A stretch of 64,000 nt of DNA from Pigmentiphaga aceris (lineage in GTDB: Bacteria > Pseudomonadota > Gammaproteobacteria > Burkholderiales > Burkholderiaceae_B): contig NZ_CP043046.1 of NCBI RefSeq assembly GCF_008119665.1, forward strand, positions 2,046,001 to 2,110,000, given 5' to 3'. Below, one piece after another: positions 8,800 to 18,044 of this stretch; position 1 is the first letter of the stretch, and every line of letters starts with the position of its first letter. A program made the position numbers and the translations under genes. A model generated the notes under the pieces. It was given only the letters and a program-made list of their open reading frames with translations. It was not told where the DNA came from and did not search any database.

Positions 8800-8979
8800 A
8801 GCGGGTGCTTTTTAATGCAAAGACGCGACAACCCGGCCGGTCATACATCTAATGCGTATGAGGGACTCCCGAGGATGAGTAACTTTGCTAAATTCGAAGC
8901 CTTACTTTCGCTTCGTCGATGCGGGCATAGGGGTCTCGCGTTGCAGTGACGGAAGCGCTTCGGACAGCAACAGGCCGCC

Positions 8980-9813
8980 ATGATCGCGTTATCGACTCCC
9001 ATTGCCCGTAAGCTCGGTGCCAACATCTATGGCGACAGCCCGGAAACCTTGCTGTTCCTGAACGGTTTCGGCACCGAACAACAGGTGTGGCAGCACCAGG
9101 TCGAGCGTTTCGCTGACGCTTTCAGTGTCATCACCTTCGATCACGTGGGCTCGGGGCATTCCGATGTCGATGCCTACTCGCCCGCCCGGTATATGTCGCT
9201 GTACGACTACGCCGACGACGTATTGGCGCTGATCGATGAACTGGGGCTGGAAGACGTGTCCCTGGTCGGTCATTCTGCCGGTGCCATGGTGGCAGCAGTG
9301 GTGGCCGTCGCAGCCCCCATGCAGGTGCGCCGCCTGGTCATGATCGGTGCGTCGCCGCGTTACCTGAACGATGGCGCTTACGTGGGTGGCTTCGATGCCA
9401 ACGCGATCCAGGGCATGCTCGCGGCCATGCAGTCCGACTACCACGCCTGGGCGACCGGCTTCTCGAAACTGGTGGCGGCCAACCCAGATCAGCCGCAGCT
9501 TGCCGACACCTACAGCGACTACCTGCGGTCCATGCGGCCTGACATTGCCCATGCCACGCTGAAGACCATCTTCAATTCCGACATGCGCGGCATTCTGGCG
9601 CAGATTCTGCCGCCGACACTGGTGGTCCAGGCCGACGAAGATATCGCCGTGCCGCGTGAGGTTGGCGAATATCTGGCCAGCCATATTCCGCGCGCTGAGC
9701 TGTGCGAGATCGGCTTCACCGGTCATCTGCCGCACATGCTCGATCCGGAAGCCATCGGCAACCTGATCGAAGACTTTTTGATCCGCGAAGACACCAGGCC
9801 CGATGCCGTTTGA
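8980..9813 (+). CDS. RsbQ-like alpha/beta hydrolase (KAI2/D14 relative)
   Basis: A 277-residue cytoplasmic alpha/beta hydrolase. The catalytic triad is visible: Ser99 in GHSAGA, Asp221 in ADEDIAVP and His249 in TGHLPHM. The motifs [24 protein letters not shown] and ASPRYLNDG are those of RsbQ, the Bacillus energy-stress hydrolase, rather than of a lipase or haloperoxidase. RsbQ works with a PAS-containing partner (RsbP). Here the gene overlaps by 11 bp the start of a hybrid kinase that contains an apparent PAS-like domain, so the two probably form a ligand-sensing pair. The ligand is unknown; hydrolysis of a small hydrophobic signal is inferred from the family. Confidence 0.87.
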   Translation: MIALSTPIARKLGANIYGDSPETLLFLNGFGTEQQVWQHQVERFADAFSVITFDHVGSGHSDVDAYSPARYMSLYDYADDVLALIDELGLEDVSLVGHSAGAMVAAVVAVAAPMQVRRLVMIGASPRYLNDGAYVGGFDANAIQGMLAAMQSDYHAWATGFSKLVAANPDQPQLADTYSDYLRSMRPDIAHATLKTIFNSDMRGILAQILPPTLVVQADEDIAVPREVGEYLASHIPRAELCEIGFTGHLPHMLDPEAIGNLIEDFLIREDTRPDAV

Positions 9814-12800
9814 GTCTCAGCGCGCGCGGGTTGACGCGCTGCGTGTACTCACTGGTGCCGACCTAGTGCTGGCGCTGGAATGGCCCGAACCCGGCCAGGC
9901 GCGGGTGACGATGTCGGCCCCCATGTTGGCCGACTTGCGCCAGATCCGGTTGGCCCAACCAGGTGATGACACCGGTGGTCTTGTCATGGGCGGTGGCGGC
10001 CAAGGCGCGCGCCTGCCGTCCGCGCTGATGGTGCATCTGTCCGGTGGCGTGCAGCGCTGGTTGGTATTGCGAATCGGCCCCGACATGGGTGTGCTGATGG
10101 CCTGGGGGCCGGGCAGTGTGTTGCCGCGCTGGATCGATCTGCCTGCGGCAACCGTATCCACGGCCATGCGCGACGTGCTCGCGCAATCGTCCGCGCTGCT
10201 TGACGACGGCCCGCTGGTTCGCCTGTCGGCCATCATGGCCACTTTGCCGCAAGCCATTGTGCTGGTCGATGACGATGGCGGCCATGCGCTGGCGAACGAG
10301 CCCGCATCCGTCTTGCTGGGCGTGCCTGCCGGTGATGTGCCGGGTGCGGTATTGCGAGAAGGCTTTCAACGCCTGCTGGCGCAGGTCGACCCTAGCTTGG
10401 GCATTCCCGCTGCCGCCGAACGCATCATCCAATCGCGGCGCGATCTGGGCGACTGGTTGTGGGAACTCAGTGGCGTGCCAGCGCGCAGTTTCCGGGTCAC
10501 CACCGTGGCCTTGTCCGGTGAACGGGTCAACGGGCGCTTGTGGGTGTTCGATGACATCACAGCGCTGCGCGAGGCCGAGCGTGCGCTGACGCTGCGCAAT
10601 GGCGAACTTGCGGCGCTGAACACCGAACTTGAGCAAGCCCGGATGGTGGCCGACGCGGCCAACGCGTCGAAGTCTTCCTTCCTGGCGAACATGAGCCACG
10701 AGATCCGCACGCCGATGAATGCGGTGATCGGGCTAAGCCACTTGGCGCTCAAGACCGAACTCGACGCCCGGCAGCGCGACTACCTGAACAAGATCAAGTC
10801 ATCGGGCACAGCCTTGTTGGGCGTGCTCAACGACATTCTTGATATCTCGAAGATCGAGGCTGGCAAGCTGTCGCTTGAATGCATCGATTTTGATCTGCAT
10901 GCTGTACTGGAAAATCTGTCGGGCGTGATGGCGTATCGCGCGATGGAAAAGAACCTTGAGCTGGTCTTTGCGCTGGCACCGCAGGCCCCGGTTGCGCTGG
11001 TTGGCGATCCGCTGCGATTGGGTCAGATACTGCTGAATCTGGCTACCAACGCAATCAAGTTCACCGGGCAAGGCGAAATTCTGGTGGCGATCGATGTGCT
11101 GGATGTCAGCGATCGCACGGCCACGCTTCGCTTTGCGGTGCGCGATACAGGCATCGGCATGACACCTGAGCAGCAGGCGGCGCTGTTCCGGCCTTTCAGT
11201 CAGGCAGACAGTTCAACCACGCGCCGTTTTGGCGGCACGGGTCTGGGGCTGGCCATCAGCCAGCAACTGGCAACCATGATGGGAAGCCGCATTGCGGTGG
11301 ACAGCGCGCCAGGGCAGGGCAGCACCTTCTACTTCGATATCTGCTTCGAGCGTCAACAGCACGAAGGCGGTGCGTCGCCGCGCCGACACGCCAATCTGGC
11401 GGGCCGTCGTGTGCTGGTGGTCGATGACAGCCGCAGCGCGCGTGACATGCTGGTGGCCACCTTGTCTGCGTGGTCGGCGCAGGCGAGTCAGGCTGCGTCC
11501 GGCCAGGCGGCGCTTGCCAGCATGGAGGCAGCGGCCGCACAAGGTCAGCCCTTTGAGCTGGTACTGGTGGATTGGCGCATGCCCGACATGGACGGCATCG
11601 AGTTGATCCGCGCGATTCGTCAAGATGCGCGACTTGGCACGCCTCGTGTGTTCCTGTTGTCCAGCTACGGTCGTGAAGACATTGTCAGCGCCGCCGATGC
11701 CTTGGCGGTGGATGCCTTGTTGATCAAGCCGATTGACGCATCGGTGTTGTTCAACGCGGTGCAGGCGGTGGCCTTGGGCGAGCCGGGCGAGGTGCATGAT
11801 GCGGTGTTGTCGCAGGTGGCATCGTTGCCAACATCGACCCCAGCCAGCACCACCGAGTGTGCATCGCTGGCTGGTGCGCGCGTGTTGCTGGCTGAAGATA
11901 ACGACATCAATCAGCAGATCGCAGTGGCCTTGCTGGCAGAGCTTGGCATCGAAACCGATGTGGCCGAAACCGGTCGGGTGGCGGTGGACAAGGCGCTTGC
12001 TGCGGGGGCACGTTACGACGCGGTGCTGATGGATTTGCAGATGCCGGACATGGACGGCCTGGAGGCCACGCGCCAGATCCGTCGACAACTGCCGGCCACT
12101 GCCTTGCCCATCATCGCGATGACGGCCCACGCGATGGAGAGCGAGCGCCAGCGCTGCCTGGACGCCGGCATGAATGACCATGTGTCGAAACCGGTGGACC
12201 CGGACATGCTGGCGCGGACCCTGCGGCGCTGGATTGCTGCGCGGTCCTCAGAAGACCGGAGCTCTGAGCGGATGGCTGATCGCATGACGGAGCGGACAGC
12301 AAGCTCGGTTCAGGCATCCACTGGTGAAGTAACCGAATCAATCGCAGCACCGACACTTGGTGGCCATGCATCGACGTTTGCTGTGGACACGATGCAGGCA
12401 CGCGCAAGTGTATTGGCTCGCATCGGTGGCGACGTGGCCTTGCTGGATCGTCTGCTGACGCGGTTCATGCAGCAGTACGCCACCTTGCCGGCAGATTTTC
12501 AGGCCTTGCTGGCGGACGGACGCAGCACCGAGGCTGCACAACTTGCGCACGGTGTGCGCGGCGTGGCTGCGAACCTGGGCTTGGACGCATTGGCGGCGGC
12601 AGCCGCACAGGCCGAACAGCAGTTCGCCACGCCTGCGCGCGCCGGCGATGCCATCTGCATGCAGGCCCTGGCAGACGCCTTGGCCGATGCGTTGGTGACG
12701 GCAGCATCGTGGCAAGGGGCGACTGCGTTGAATCAGTCCGCCACGCCCGGATCGCCCCTCACGCCTGTCTTGATGACACCGGTAGCAGGCAAGCCTGCAG

Positions 12801-13801
12801 CAACACCAGCGGCGGCGATCACGGCAGCAACCCCGCCTGCAGGCGCGCCCCGCATTCTGGTGGTCGATGACGAGTCCATCAACATCGCCATCCTGGTAAG
12901 TGCGCTGGGCAGCACTTACACCATCATTCCCGCGCGCAGCGGAACCAAGGCACTGGCCCTGGCGGTGGATCAGCGGCCCGAGCTGATTCTGCTCGACGTG
13001 ATGATGCCGGACATGGATGGCTACGAGGTCTGCCGTCAGCTCAAAGCCAGCGTCGATACCCGTGACATTCCGGTGATCTTTGTCACCGCGCTGACCGATG
13101 GGCAGGCCGAGGCATTCGGCCTGGAACTGGGCGCGGTTGATTACCTGACCAAGCCTGTGCAGCCGGCGATCGTGCGTGCGCGGGTACGCAATCACCTGGA
13201 GCTGAAACACGCACGCGACAGCTTGTCGCGGCAGGTCATGGTGGATGGGCTGACCGGCATTGCCAATCGTCGCCGCTTCGATGAAGTGCTGGCTGCCGAA
13301 GCGCGCCGCATGCGCCGCAGCGGTCGGCCGCTGTCGGTGATCATGATCGATGTGGATCACTTCAAACGCTACAACGATCGCTATGGTCATGTTGCCGGTG
13401 ATGTCTGCCTGCAGACCGTCGCGCGTGCGATTGCCGATGCCTTGCATTATCCGACCGACTGCGCGGCGCGTTATGGCGGCGAGGAGTTTGCGTGCATCTT
13501 GCCCGATACCTCGGCAGTCGATGCACAGCCGATTGCTGAGCGCATTCGTGCAGCCGTCCAAGCGCTGGATCTCGCGCACGAAGATTCGCCCACCAGCAGC
13601 CGCGTGACCATCAGCCTGGGCGTGGCAAGCCTGGCGCAGTTGGGTCCGATTGCATCGGTGCAGGAGCCGAGTGCTGCACGTCAGGCAGACGCAGCCGTCG
13701 GTGCCAAGTTGGTTGCCTTGGCCGACGAGCAGTTGTACGAGGCAAAGCGCAGCGGACGCAATCGTGCGGTTGCGGCGAGTTTGATGTCGGCGATTGGGTG
13801 A
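9803..13801 (+). CDS. Giant hybrid histidine kinase: sensor - HisKA - HATPase - REC - REC - HPt - REC - GGDEF
   Basis: A 1332-residue cytoplasmic signalling protein without membrane segments. In order: an N-terminal region (~1-150) that I cannot assign; a PAS-like domain (~160-265, ending [13 protein letters not shown]); a short coiled coil; HisKA with phospho-acceptor His299 ([11 protein letters not shown]); HATPase (~400-510, DTGIGM and GTGLGLAI boxes); receiver 1 with Asp590; receiver 2 with Asp744; an HPt domain with His916 ([13 protein letters not shown]); receiver 3 with Asp1065; and a GGDEF domain with the active motif GGEEF at 1225-1229. The usual inhibitory RxxD site is replaced by YPTD, so product inhibition through the I-site is unlikely. 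All phosphorelay residues are present, so an entire relay ending in c-di-GMP synthesis is encoded in one chain. Translationally coupled to the RsbQ-like hydrolase. Confidence 0.92.
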   Translation: MPFESQRARVDALRVLTGADLVLALEWPEPGQARVTMSAPMLADLRQIRLAQPGDDTGGLVMGGGGQGARLPSALMVHLSGGVQRWLVLRIGPDMGVLMAWGPGSVLPRWIDLPAATVSTAMRDVLAQSSALLDDGPLVRLSAIMATLPQAIVLVDDDGGHALANEPASVLLGVPAGDVPGAVLREGFQRLLAQVDPSLGIPAAAERIIQSRRDLGDWLWELSGVPARSFRVTTVALSGERVNGRLWVFDDITALREAERALTLRNGELAALNTELEQARMVADAANASKSSFLANMSHEIRTPMNAVIGLSHLALKTELDARQRDYLNKIKSSGTALLGVLNDILDISKIEAGKLSLECIDFDLHAVLENLSGVMAYRAMEKNLELVFALAPQAPVALVGDPLRLGQILLNLATNAIKFTGQGEILVAIDVLDVSDRTATLRFAVRDTGIGMTPEQQAALFRPFSQADSSTTRRFGGTGLGLAISQQLATMMGSRIAVDSAPGQGSTFYFDICFERQQHEGGASPRRHANLAGRRVLVVDDSRSARDMLVATLSAWSAQASQAASGQAALASMEAAAAQGQPFELVLVDWRMPDMDGIELIRAIRQDARLGTPRVFLLSSYGREDIVSAADALAVDALLIKPIDASVLFNAVQAVALGEPGEVHDAVLSQVASLPTSTPASTTECASLAGARVLLAEDNDINQQIAVALLAELGIETDVAETGRVAVDKALAAGARYDAVLMDLQMPDMDGLEATRQIRRQLPATALPIIAMTAHAMESERQRCLDAGMNDHVSKPVDPDMLARTLRRWIAARSSEDRSSERMADRMTERTASSVQASTGEVTESIAAPTLGGHASTFAVDTMQARASVLARIGGDVALLDRLLTRFMQQYATLPADFQALLADGRSTEAAQLAHGVRGVAANLGLDALAAAAAQAEQQFATPARAGDAICMQALADALADALVTAASWQGATALNQSATPGSPLTPVLMTPVAGKPAATPAAAITAATPPAGAPRILVVDDESINIAILVSALGSTYTIIPARSGTKALALAVDQRPELILLDVMMPDMDGYEVCRQLKASVDTRDIPVIFVTALTDGQAEAFGLELGAVDYLTKPVQPAIVRARVRNHLELKHARDSLSRQVMVDGLTGIANRRRFDEVLAAEARRMRRSGRPLSVIMIDVDHFKRYNDRYGHVAGDVCLQTVARAIADALHYPTDCAARYGGEEFACILPDTSAVDAQPIAERIRAAVQALDLAHEDSPTSSRVTISLGVASLAQLGPIASVQEPSAARQADAAVGAKLVALADEQLYEAKRSGRNRAVAASLMSAIG

Positions 13802-14109
13802 AGGCAGGTGGGCATAGGTAGTGAGCGGGCTCGGGCTCGCGCTGCGTGCTGATGCGTTGGGCAAGTGGCTTCAGCCAGCGAACCTCAAACGGTTTCAGGC
13901 TGCAGTAAGCCTGGGCGGAAAAGCACGTGCTAAACCTTGGCGCACCGCGATTTCCCATCGCGATCCGCCAGGTTTTCTGTAATGCTGCGCATGCACAAAG
14001 ATGCAGAGGTTCATACTTTACGTCCCATGCGCATCGCCACTCATCGTGGTCCACATGCGCGTCTAGTGGTGCCGCTTCCCGGTGCCGTACCAGACCCAGG
14101 ACACCTGTC
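13802..14109. other. Intergenic region with terminator, before the exported lyase gene
   Basis: About 310 bases. It holds a strong hairpin terminator (13933-13976) for the kinase operon; the remainder is the upstream region of the lyase gene. An extended reading frame from 13927 is not believed, because the lyase signal peptide begins at 14110. Confidence 0.55.
13933..13976 (+). terminator. Rho-independent terminator after the hydrolase-kinase operon
   Basis: Nested complementary segments AACC/GGTT, TGGCG/CGCCA and CGCGAT/ATCGCG form a long stem, followed by TTTT. Confidence 0.75.
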
Positions 14110-15642
14110 ATGACACGAGCCGTCTTTCCCTCCCTTCTTCCTTTGGCGTTGGTTATTTCCATGTATTCAAGTCAAGGTTTCGCGCAGCAATCCGCTGTGC
14201 GTGACGAGTTCTTCTGGTTGGGCGAAATAAACAAGGCCACCGCCGTGATCAACACGGAAGAGGGCTTGCTGGACAAAGCGATTGCGCCGCGTCTGGCGGC
14301 CGGCGTGGCCAAGGTGATCAACGACGGCAACCAGCCGGGCGGCAAGCGTCCTACCATCGTGATCAACTTCGAACCGCTGCTGATTGCCGCCGCTGGTCCT
14401 GAGGTCACCTTGCTGCACGCCGGTCGTTCCAGCCAAGACATGCACGCCACCTACCGCGCCGCCATCTTGCGCGACGACATGCTGAACCTGGCCGATCAGT
14501 TGAACAAAACCGCCGGTTCTTTGGTGACGCTTGCTGCCAAGCACAGCGAAACCGCCGTGCCCAACTACACCAATGGCGTGGCTGCACAGCCAAACAGCTA
14601 CGGCCATTACCTGCTTGGTCATGCCGCAGGGCTTGATCGCGATGCACAGCGCATCCGCGAAGCGTATGCCCGTGTCGATCGTTCCGCCATGGGCACCACG
14701 GTATTGAACGGCACCAGCTGGCCGCTGAACCGCCCCCGCATGGCCAATTACCTTGGCTTCGCGGCTACCGTCGACAACGCCTATGATGCAGCGCAGATTT
14801 CGCCGGTGGACGAGCCGGTGGAAGTGAGTGCGATCGTGACCAGCATCGCCTTGCATACGGGTCACTTCATCCAGGACGTGATGACCCAATACGCGCAGCC
14901 CCGGCCCTGGATTCTCCTGCAAGAAGGTGGTGCCAACACCTATGTGTCCAGCGCCATGCCGCAAAAGCGCAATCCCGGTCTGCTGATCGCCACGCGCGGA
15001 GACGCGTCCACGGCTGTGTCGCTTGCACAGGGTGTGGTCATCATGGCCCATAACATCACTCCGGGCATGGAAGATCCCAAGAAGACCAAGGCCAACAGCG
15101 CTATGGTCAACAGTGCAATTACCGCCTTGAAGGGGTGGGACCAGATTCTGCACGCCATGGTGATCAACCCGGAGCGTGCGCTGGAAGAACTCAACAACGA
15201 TTGGACCGCCTCGCAGGAACTGGCCGACGTGTTGATGCGCAAGTACAAGCTGCCGTTCCGCGTGGGTCACCACTTCGCATCGGAAGTGGTGGGCTTTGCG
15301 AAGAAGCAGGACATCAAGCCGCTTGATTTCCCGTATGCCGAGGCCAAGCGCATTTACGCTGAAACCATCAAGCACGACACCTCGGGCGGCAACTATGCAG
15401 CCGAGCTGCCGATGGACGAAGCCGAGTTCCGCGCCACGCTGGACCCAATCGCCATCATCAAGAACCGCGCATCGGCCGGTGGCCCGCAACCTGCGGAAAT
15501 GGCACGCATGTTGAAGGTGTCGAATCAGAAGCTTGCCGATCAGGCTGCCTGGATCACCGAGAAGCGCGGTCATATCGCGTCATCTTTGGCCAAGCTGGAT
15601 AACGACTTCAATAAACTGTTGGCGGAAAACCAGGGTAAGTAA
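14110..15642 (+). CDS. Exported argininosuccinate lyase/fumarase-superfamily protein
   Basis: A 510-residue protein. The first ~26 residues (MTRAVFPSLLPLALVISMYSSQGFAQQ) look like a Sec signal peptide, so it is predicted to be periplasmic. The rest is a fumarase/aspartase-superfamily fold: residues around NYTNGVAAQPNSYGHYLLGHA correspond to the T-x-x-Q-P-x-x-x-H region of argininosuccinate lyases, and SSAMPQKRNPGLL is the superfamily signature with its catalytic serine. ATG 14110 was chosen because it gives the signal peptide. True argininosuccinate lyase is cytoplasmic, so this paralogue more likely cleaves an extracytoplasmic N-substituted aspartate or similar compound. The actual substrate is unknown. 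Single-gene transcription unit with its own terminator. Confidence 0.82.
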   Translation: MTRAVFPSLLPLALVISMYSSQGFAQQSAVRDEFFWLGEINKATAVINTEEGLLDKAIAPRLAAGVAKVINDGNQPGGKRPTIVINFEPLLIAAAGPEVTLLHAGRSSQDMHATYRAAILRDDMLNLADQLNKTAGSLVTLAAKHSETAVPNYTNGVAAQPNSYGHYLLGHAAGLDRDAQRIREAYARVDRSAMGTTVLNGTSWPLNRPRMANYLGFAATVDNAYDAAQISPVDEPVEVSAIVTSIALHTGHFIQDVMTQYAQPRPWILLQEGGANTYVSSAMPQKRNPGLLIATRGDASTAVSLAQGVVIMAHNITPGMEDPKKTKANSAMVNSAITALKGWDQILHAMVINPERALEELNNDWTASQELADVLMRKYKLPFRVGHHFASEVVGFAKKQDIKPLDFPYAEAKRIYAETIKHDTSGGNYAAELPMDEAEFRATLDPIAIIKNRASAGGPQPAEMARMLKVSNQKLADQAAWITEKRGHIASSLAKLDNDFNKLLAENQGK

Positions 15643-15694
15643 CCAAGGCAAGTCACTAACGCAAGTTGCGCCGTCAACGCAGCGCCATGATGGC

Positions 15695-15740
15695 AGCCGG
15701 GCAGTGTCTGTGACCAGGCGCTGCCCGGCTTTGAGTTTTG
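15695..15740 (+). terminator. Rho-independent terminator after the exported lyase gene
   Basis: AGCCGGGCAG and CTGCCCGGCT form a 10 bp stem around a 16-base loop, followed by a T-rich run (TTGAGTTTTG). Confidence 0.75.
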
Positions 15741-15854
15741 GGAAGGGGGCTTGGCACGCATTCACAGCGACCAGCTGATTCGTGCAGCTGGATCGCAGAT
15801 GAGAAAGCTGCTGACAAGAAGCCAGGAAGAAAGACCAAACCCGAAAGCCAGACG

Positions 15855-15892
15855 AAAAAAAGCCCAGGTCAGTGATGACCTGGGCTTTTTTT
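15855..15892 (-). terminator. Bidirectional-looking terminator after tRNA-Asn 2
   Basis: AGCCCAGGTC/GACCTGGGCT stem flanked by A and T runs. On the minus strand it follows the tRNA at 15900-15975 within 8 bases. Confidence 0.85.
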
Positions 15893-15899
15893 AGAATTT

Positions 15900-15975
15900 T
15901 GGCTCCCCGAACTGGACTCGAACCAGTGACCTGCGGATTAACAGTCCGTCGCTCTACCAACTGAGCTATCAGGGA
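15900..15975 (-). tRNA. tRNA-Asn (GTT), copy 2
   Basis: Identical 76-base tRNA with encoded CCA and anticodon GTT. The next copy starts 232 bases to the right with different flanks, so the pair is not a recent whole-unit duplication. Confidence 0.97.
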
Positions 15976-16094
15976 ATTGTCTTAATCGTCTAACGCACTT
16001 CGATCTTGCGACTGCTTGGTCTTATAGCTTGGTTTGCACCTTAGCTATCGATTACCAAAACAGCCCTAAAACTGGTTCGGCATTATAACCATTT

Positions 16095-16130
16095 AAAAAG
16101 CCCAGGCTGATTTAAGCACTGGGCTTTTAT
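16095..16130 (-). terminator. Rho-independent terminator after tRNA-Asn 3
   Basis: AAAAGCCCAG and CTGGGCTTTT form a stem with an 11-13 base loop; on the minus strand it follows tRNA copy 3 by about 80 bases. Confidence 0.75.
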
Positions 16131-16207
16131 TAAAGTGCACACGGTTTTCTATGTGCACTTTTTCTATCCACTTTTCGGCGCTACGCATTATAGCGACCGA
16201 GTATTCT

Positions 16208-16283
16208 TGGCTCCCCGAACTGGACTCGAACCAGTGACCTGCGGATTAACAGTCCGTCGCTCTACCAACTGAGCTATCAGGGA
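16208..16283 (-). tRNA. tRNA-Asn (GTT), copy 3
   Basis: Third identical 76-base tRNA-Asn with encoded CCA. It has its own near-perfect promoter and terminator, so it is an independent transcription unit. Confidence 0.97.
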
Positions 16284-16295
16284 ATTGAGACAAAC

Positions 16296-16324
16296 ATTAT
16301 AGCTACTCTATCAATCGTGTGCAA
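16296..16324 (-). promoter_or_regulatory. Sigma70 promoter of tRNA-Asn 3
   Basis: On the minus strand TTGCAC (16324-16319) and a perfect TATAAT (16301-16296) are separated by 17 bases, about 12 bases before the tRNA 5' end. Confidence 0.85.
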
Positions 16325-16376
16325 ATCGAAGCGGGCTGTTTTTGCTTGATTCGCACACGATTTCTACAAAACTGCG

Positions 16377-17582
16377 TCAGTCCTTCAGCACATCGGCAAT
16401 GGCGTCGACCACGGCATCGATATTCTGATTGTTCAGCGCGGCAACGCAGATGCGGCCGGTGCCGATTGCGTACACGCCGTGCTTTTCACGCAGCGCATCG
16501 ACTTGAGCCGAGGTCAGGCCCGAGTACGAGAACATGCCGCGCTGTGCCAGCACGAAGCTGAAGTCGCGTTGCACGCCACGGGCCTTCAGCTTTTCGACCA
16601 AAGCGGTGCGCATGGCGCGAATGCGGTCACGCATCTCGGCCAGTTCGTCTTCCCACTCCAGGCGCAAGGTCGGGGTGTTCAGAATGGTGGCCACGACCGT
16701 GCCGCCGTGCGTCGGCGGGTTCGAATAGTTGGTGCGGATCACGCGCTTCAGCTGGCTCAGTACCTTGCCGGTTTCATCGCTGTTGGCCGTGACGATCGTC
16801 AGTGCGCCGACGCGCTCGCCGTACAGCGAGAACGACTTCGAGAACGACGAGCTGACCAGGAAGGACAGACCCGATGCGGCGAACTGGCGGACCGCAAACG
16901 CGTCTGCGTCGATGCCGTCACCGAAGCCTTGGTAGGCGATGTCGAGGAAGGGCACCAGACCACGCGCCTTGATCACATCAACGACCTTCGCCCACTGTTC
17001 GGCCGACAGGTCCACGCCCGTCGGGTTGTGGCAGCAAGCGTGCAGCACGACAATGGTGCCGGCGGGGTAGCTGTTCAGGCTGGCCAGCATGCCTTCGGGA
17101 TCGATGCCGTGGGTGGCTGCGTTGTAGTAGCTGTAGTTGACGACTTCAAAGCCGGCGTTTTCGAACAGCGCGCGGTGGTTTTCCCAGCTCGGGTCGCTGA
17201 TGGCAACCTTGGCGTTCGGCAGCAGGCGCTTCAGATAGTCGGCACCGATCTTCAGGGCACCGGTACCGCCCAGTGCCTGGGCAGTGACCAGGCGCTTTTC
17301 AGCGATCAGCGGCGACGATTCCGTGAACAACAGCTTCTGCACGGCCTGGTTGTAGCCGGTGATGCCATCGATCGGCAGGTAACCACGGGCGCTGGCAGCT
17401 TCCAGGCGAGCGACTTCTGCGTTGCGCACGGCTTTCAGCAGCGGAATTCGGCCTTCGTCATTGAAGTACACGCCGACACCAAGGTTGACCTTGGTGGTGC
17501 GGGCATCCGCGTTGAATTGTTCATTCAGACCCAGAATCGGGTCACGAGGAGCCTGTTCCACATTGGCGAAGAGCGAAGTCAT
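16377..17582 (-). CDS. tyrB: Aromatic amino acid aminotransferase
   Basis: A 401-residue class I PLP transaminase beginning MTSLFANVEQAPRDPILGL. Landmarks are GVGVYFNDEGRIPLLKAV, HACCHNPTGVDL with the PLP-binding asparagine, FLDIAYQGFGDG, and the Schiff-base lysine in SSSFSKSFSLYGERVGAL. The size and motifs match the aspartate/tyrosine aminotransferase Ia group, and its position divergent from uvrB is the usual betaproteobacterial arrangement for tyrB. The reading frame remains open far upstream of 17582, but homology starts at this ATG. It converts aromatic 2-oxo acids (and aspartate/oxaloacetate) in the cytoplasm. Confidence 0.9.
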   Translation of the reverse strand: MTSLFANVEQAPRDPILGLNEQFNADARTTKVNLGVGVYFNDEGRIPLLKAVRNAEVARLEAASARGYLPIDGITGYNQAVQKLLFTESSPLIAEKRLVTAQALGGTGALKIGADYLKRLLPNAKVAISDPSWENHRALFENAGFEVVNYSYYNAATHGIDPEGMLASLNSYPAGTIVVLHACCHNPTGVDLSAEQWAKVVDVIKARGLVPFLDIAYQGFGDGIDADAFAVRQFAASGLSFLVSSSFSKSFSLYGERVGALTIVTANSDETGKVLSQLKRVIRTNYSNPPTHGGTVVATILNTPTLRLEWEDELAEMRDRIRAMRTALVEKLKARGVQRDFSFVLAQRGMFSYSGLTSAQVDALREKHGVYAIGTGRICVAALNNQNIDAVVDAIADVLKD

Positions 17583-18044
17583 GAGCGTGCGTCCCTTGGG
17601 GTTTCGCGAGAGTTGAGTCAAGGCCTCGGCGAGGCCATCACGTACGAAATCAGTGCTGTCGAACTGCGGCGACAACGTTGCGGTTGCCACGTTACGGTTA
17701 CAACGTGCAGGGGCAGGGTGCATGGCGCTGCTCGCTTCCATGTCATCCTGCTGGCCGTCCCATCTTTCCCGAACGCTATATAGATAGCGGCTCAAAGGAA
17801 AGCCGAAGACGGCGTCGGCGACCGGTATCACCGTCACCCGGCGTACCCCCACCAGTGTTACCACCCTGTGCCTGCATGCCTGGCCAAAATCCAATGCGGC
17901 GCAGAACTTGCAGAAGCAGCTTGCAAAACCAGCTTGCAAAACCGACAAGTGCCCTACATCTGGGTTGCTGGCTAAGACTGCTGGCATCTGGCTCCCGTTT
18001 CCGGGCGCGCTTGACGTCAGCCGTTGGCAACTCTTGAGTCTACC
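17583..18044. other. tyrB-uvrB divergent intergenic region
   Basis: About 460 bases of regulatory DNA without a credible gene. Two structures are visible: a perfect 6+6 inverted repeat CGCTAT-ATAG-ATAGCG at 17774-17789 and a tandem pair of the 13-mer CAGCTTGCAAAAC at about 17917-17942, near uvrB. No LexA-type CTG-N10-CAG box is evident near the uvrB start. Confidence 0.55.

Noticed and set aside
17960..18044. LexA box or earlier TTG start for uvrB
   Set aside because: No CTG-N10-CAG motif was found; the TTG at 18024 lacks a supporting ribosome site.
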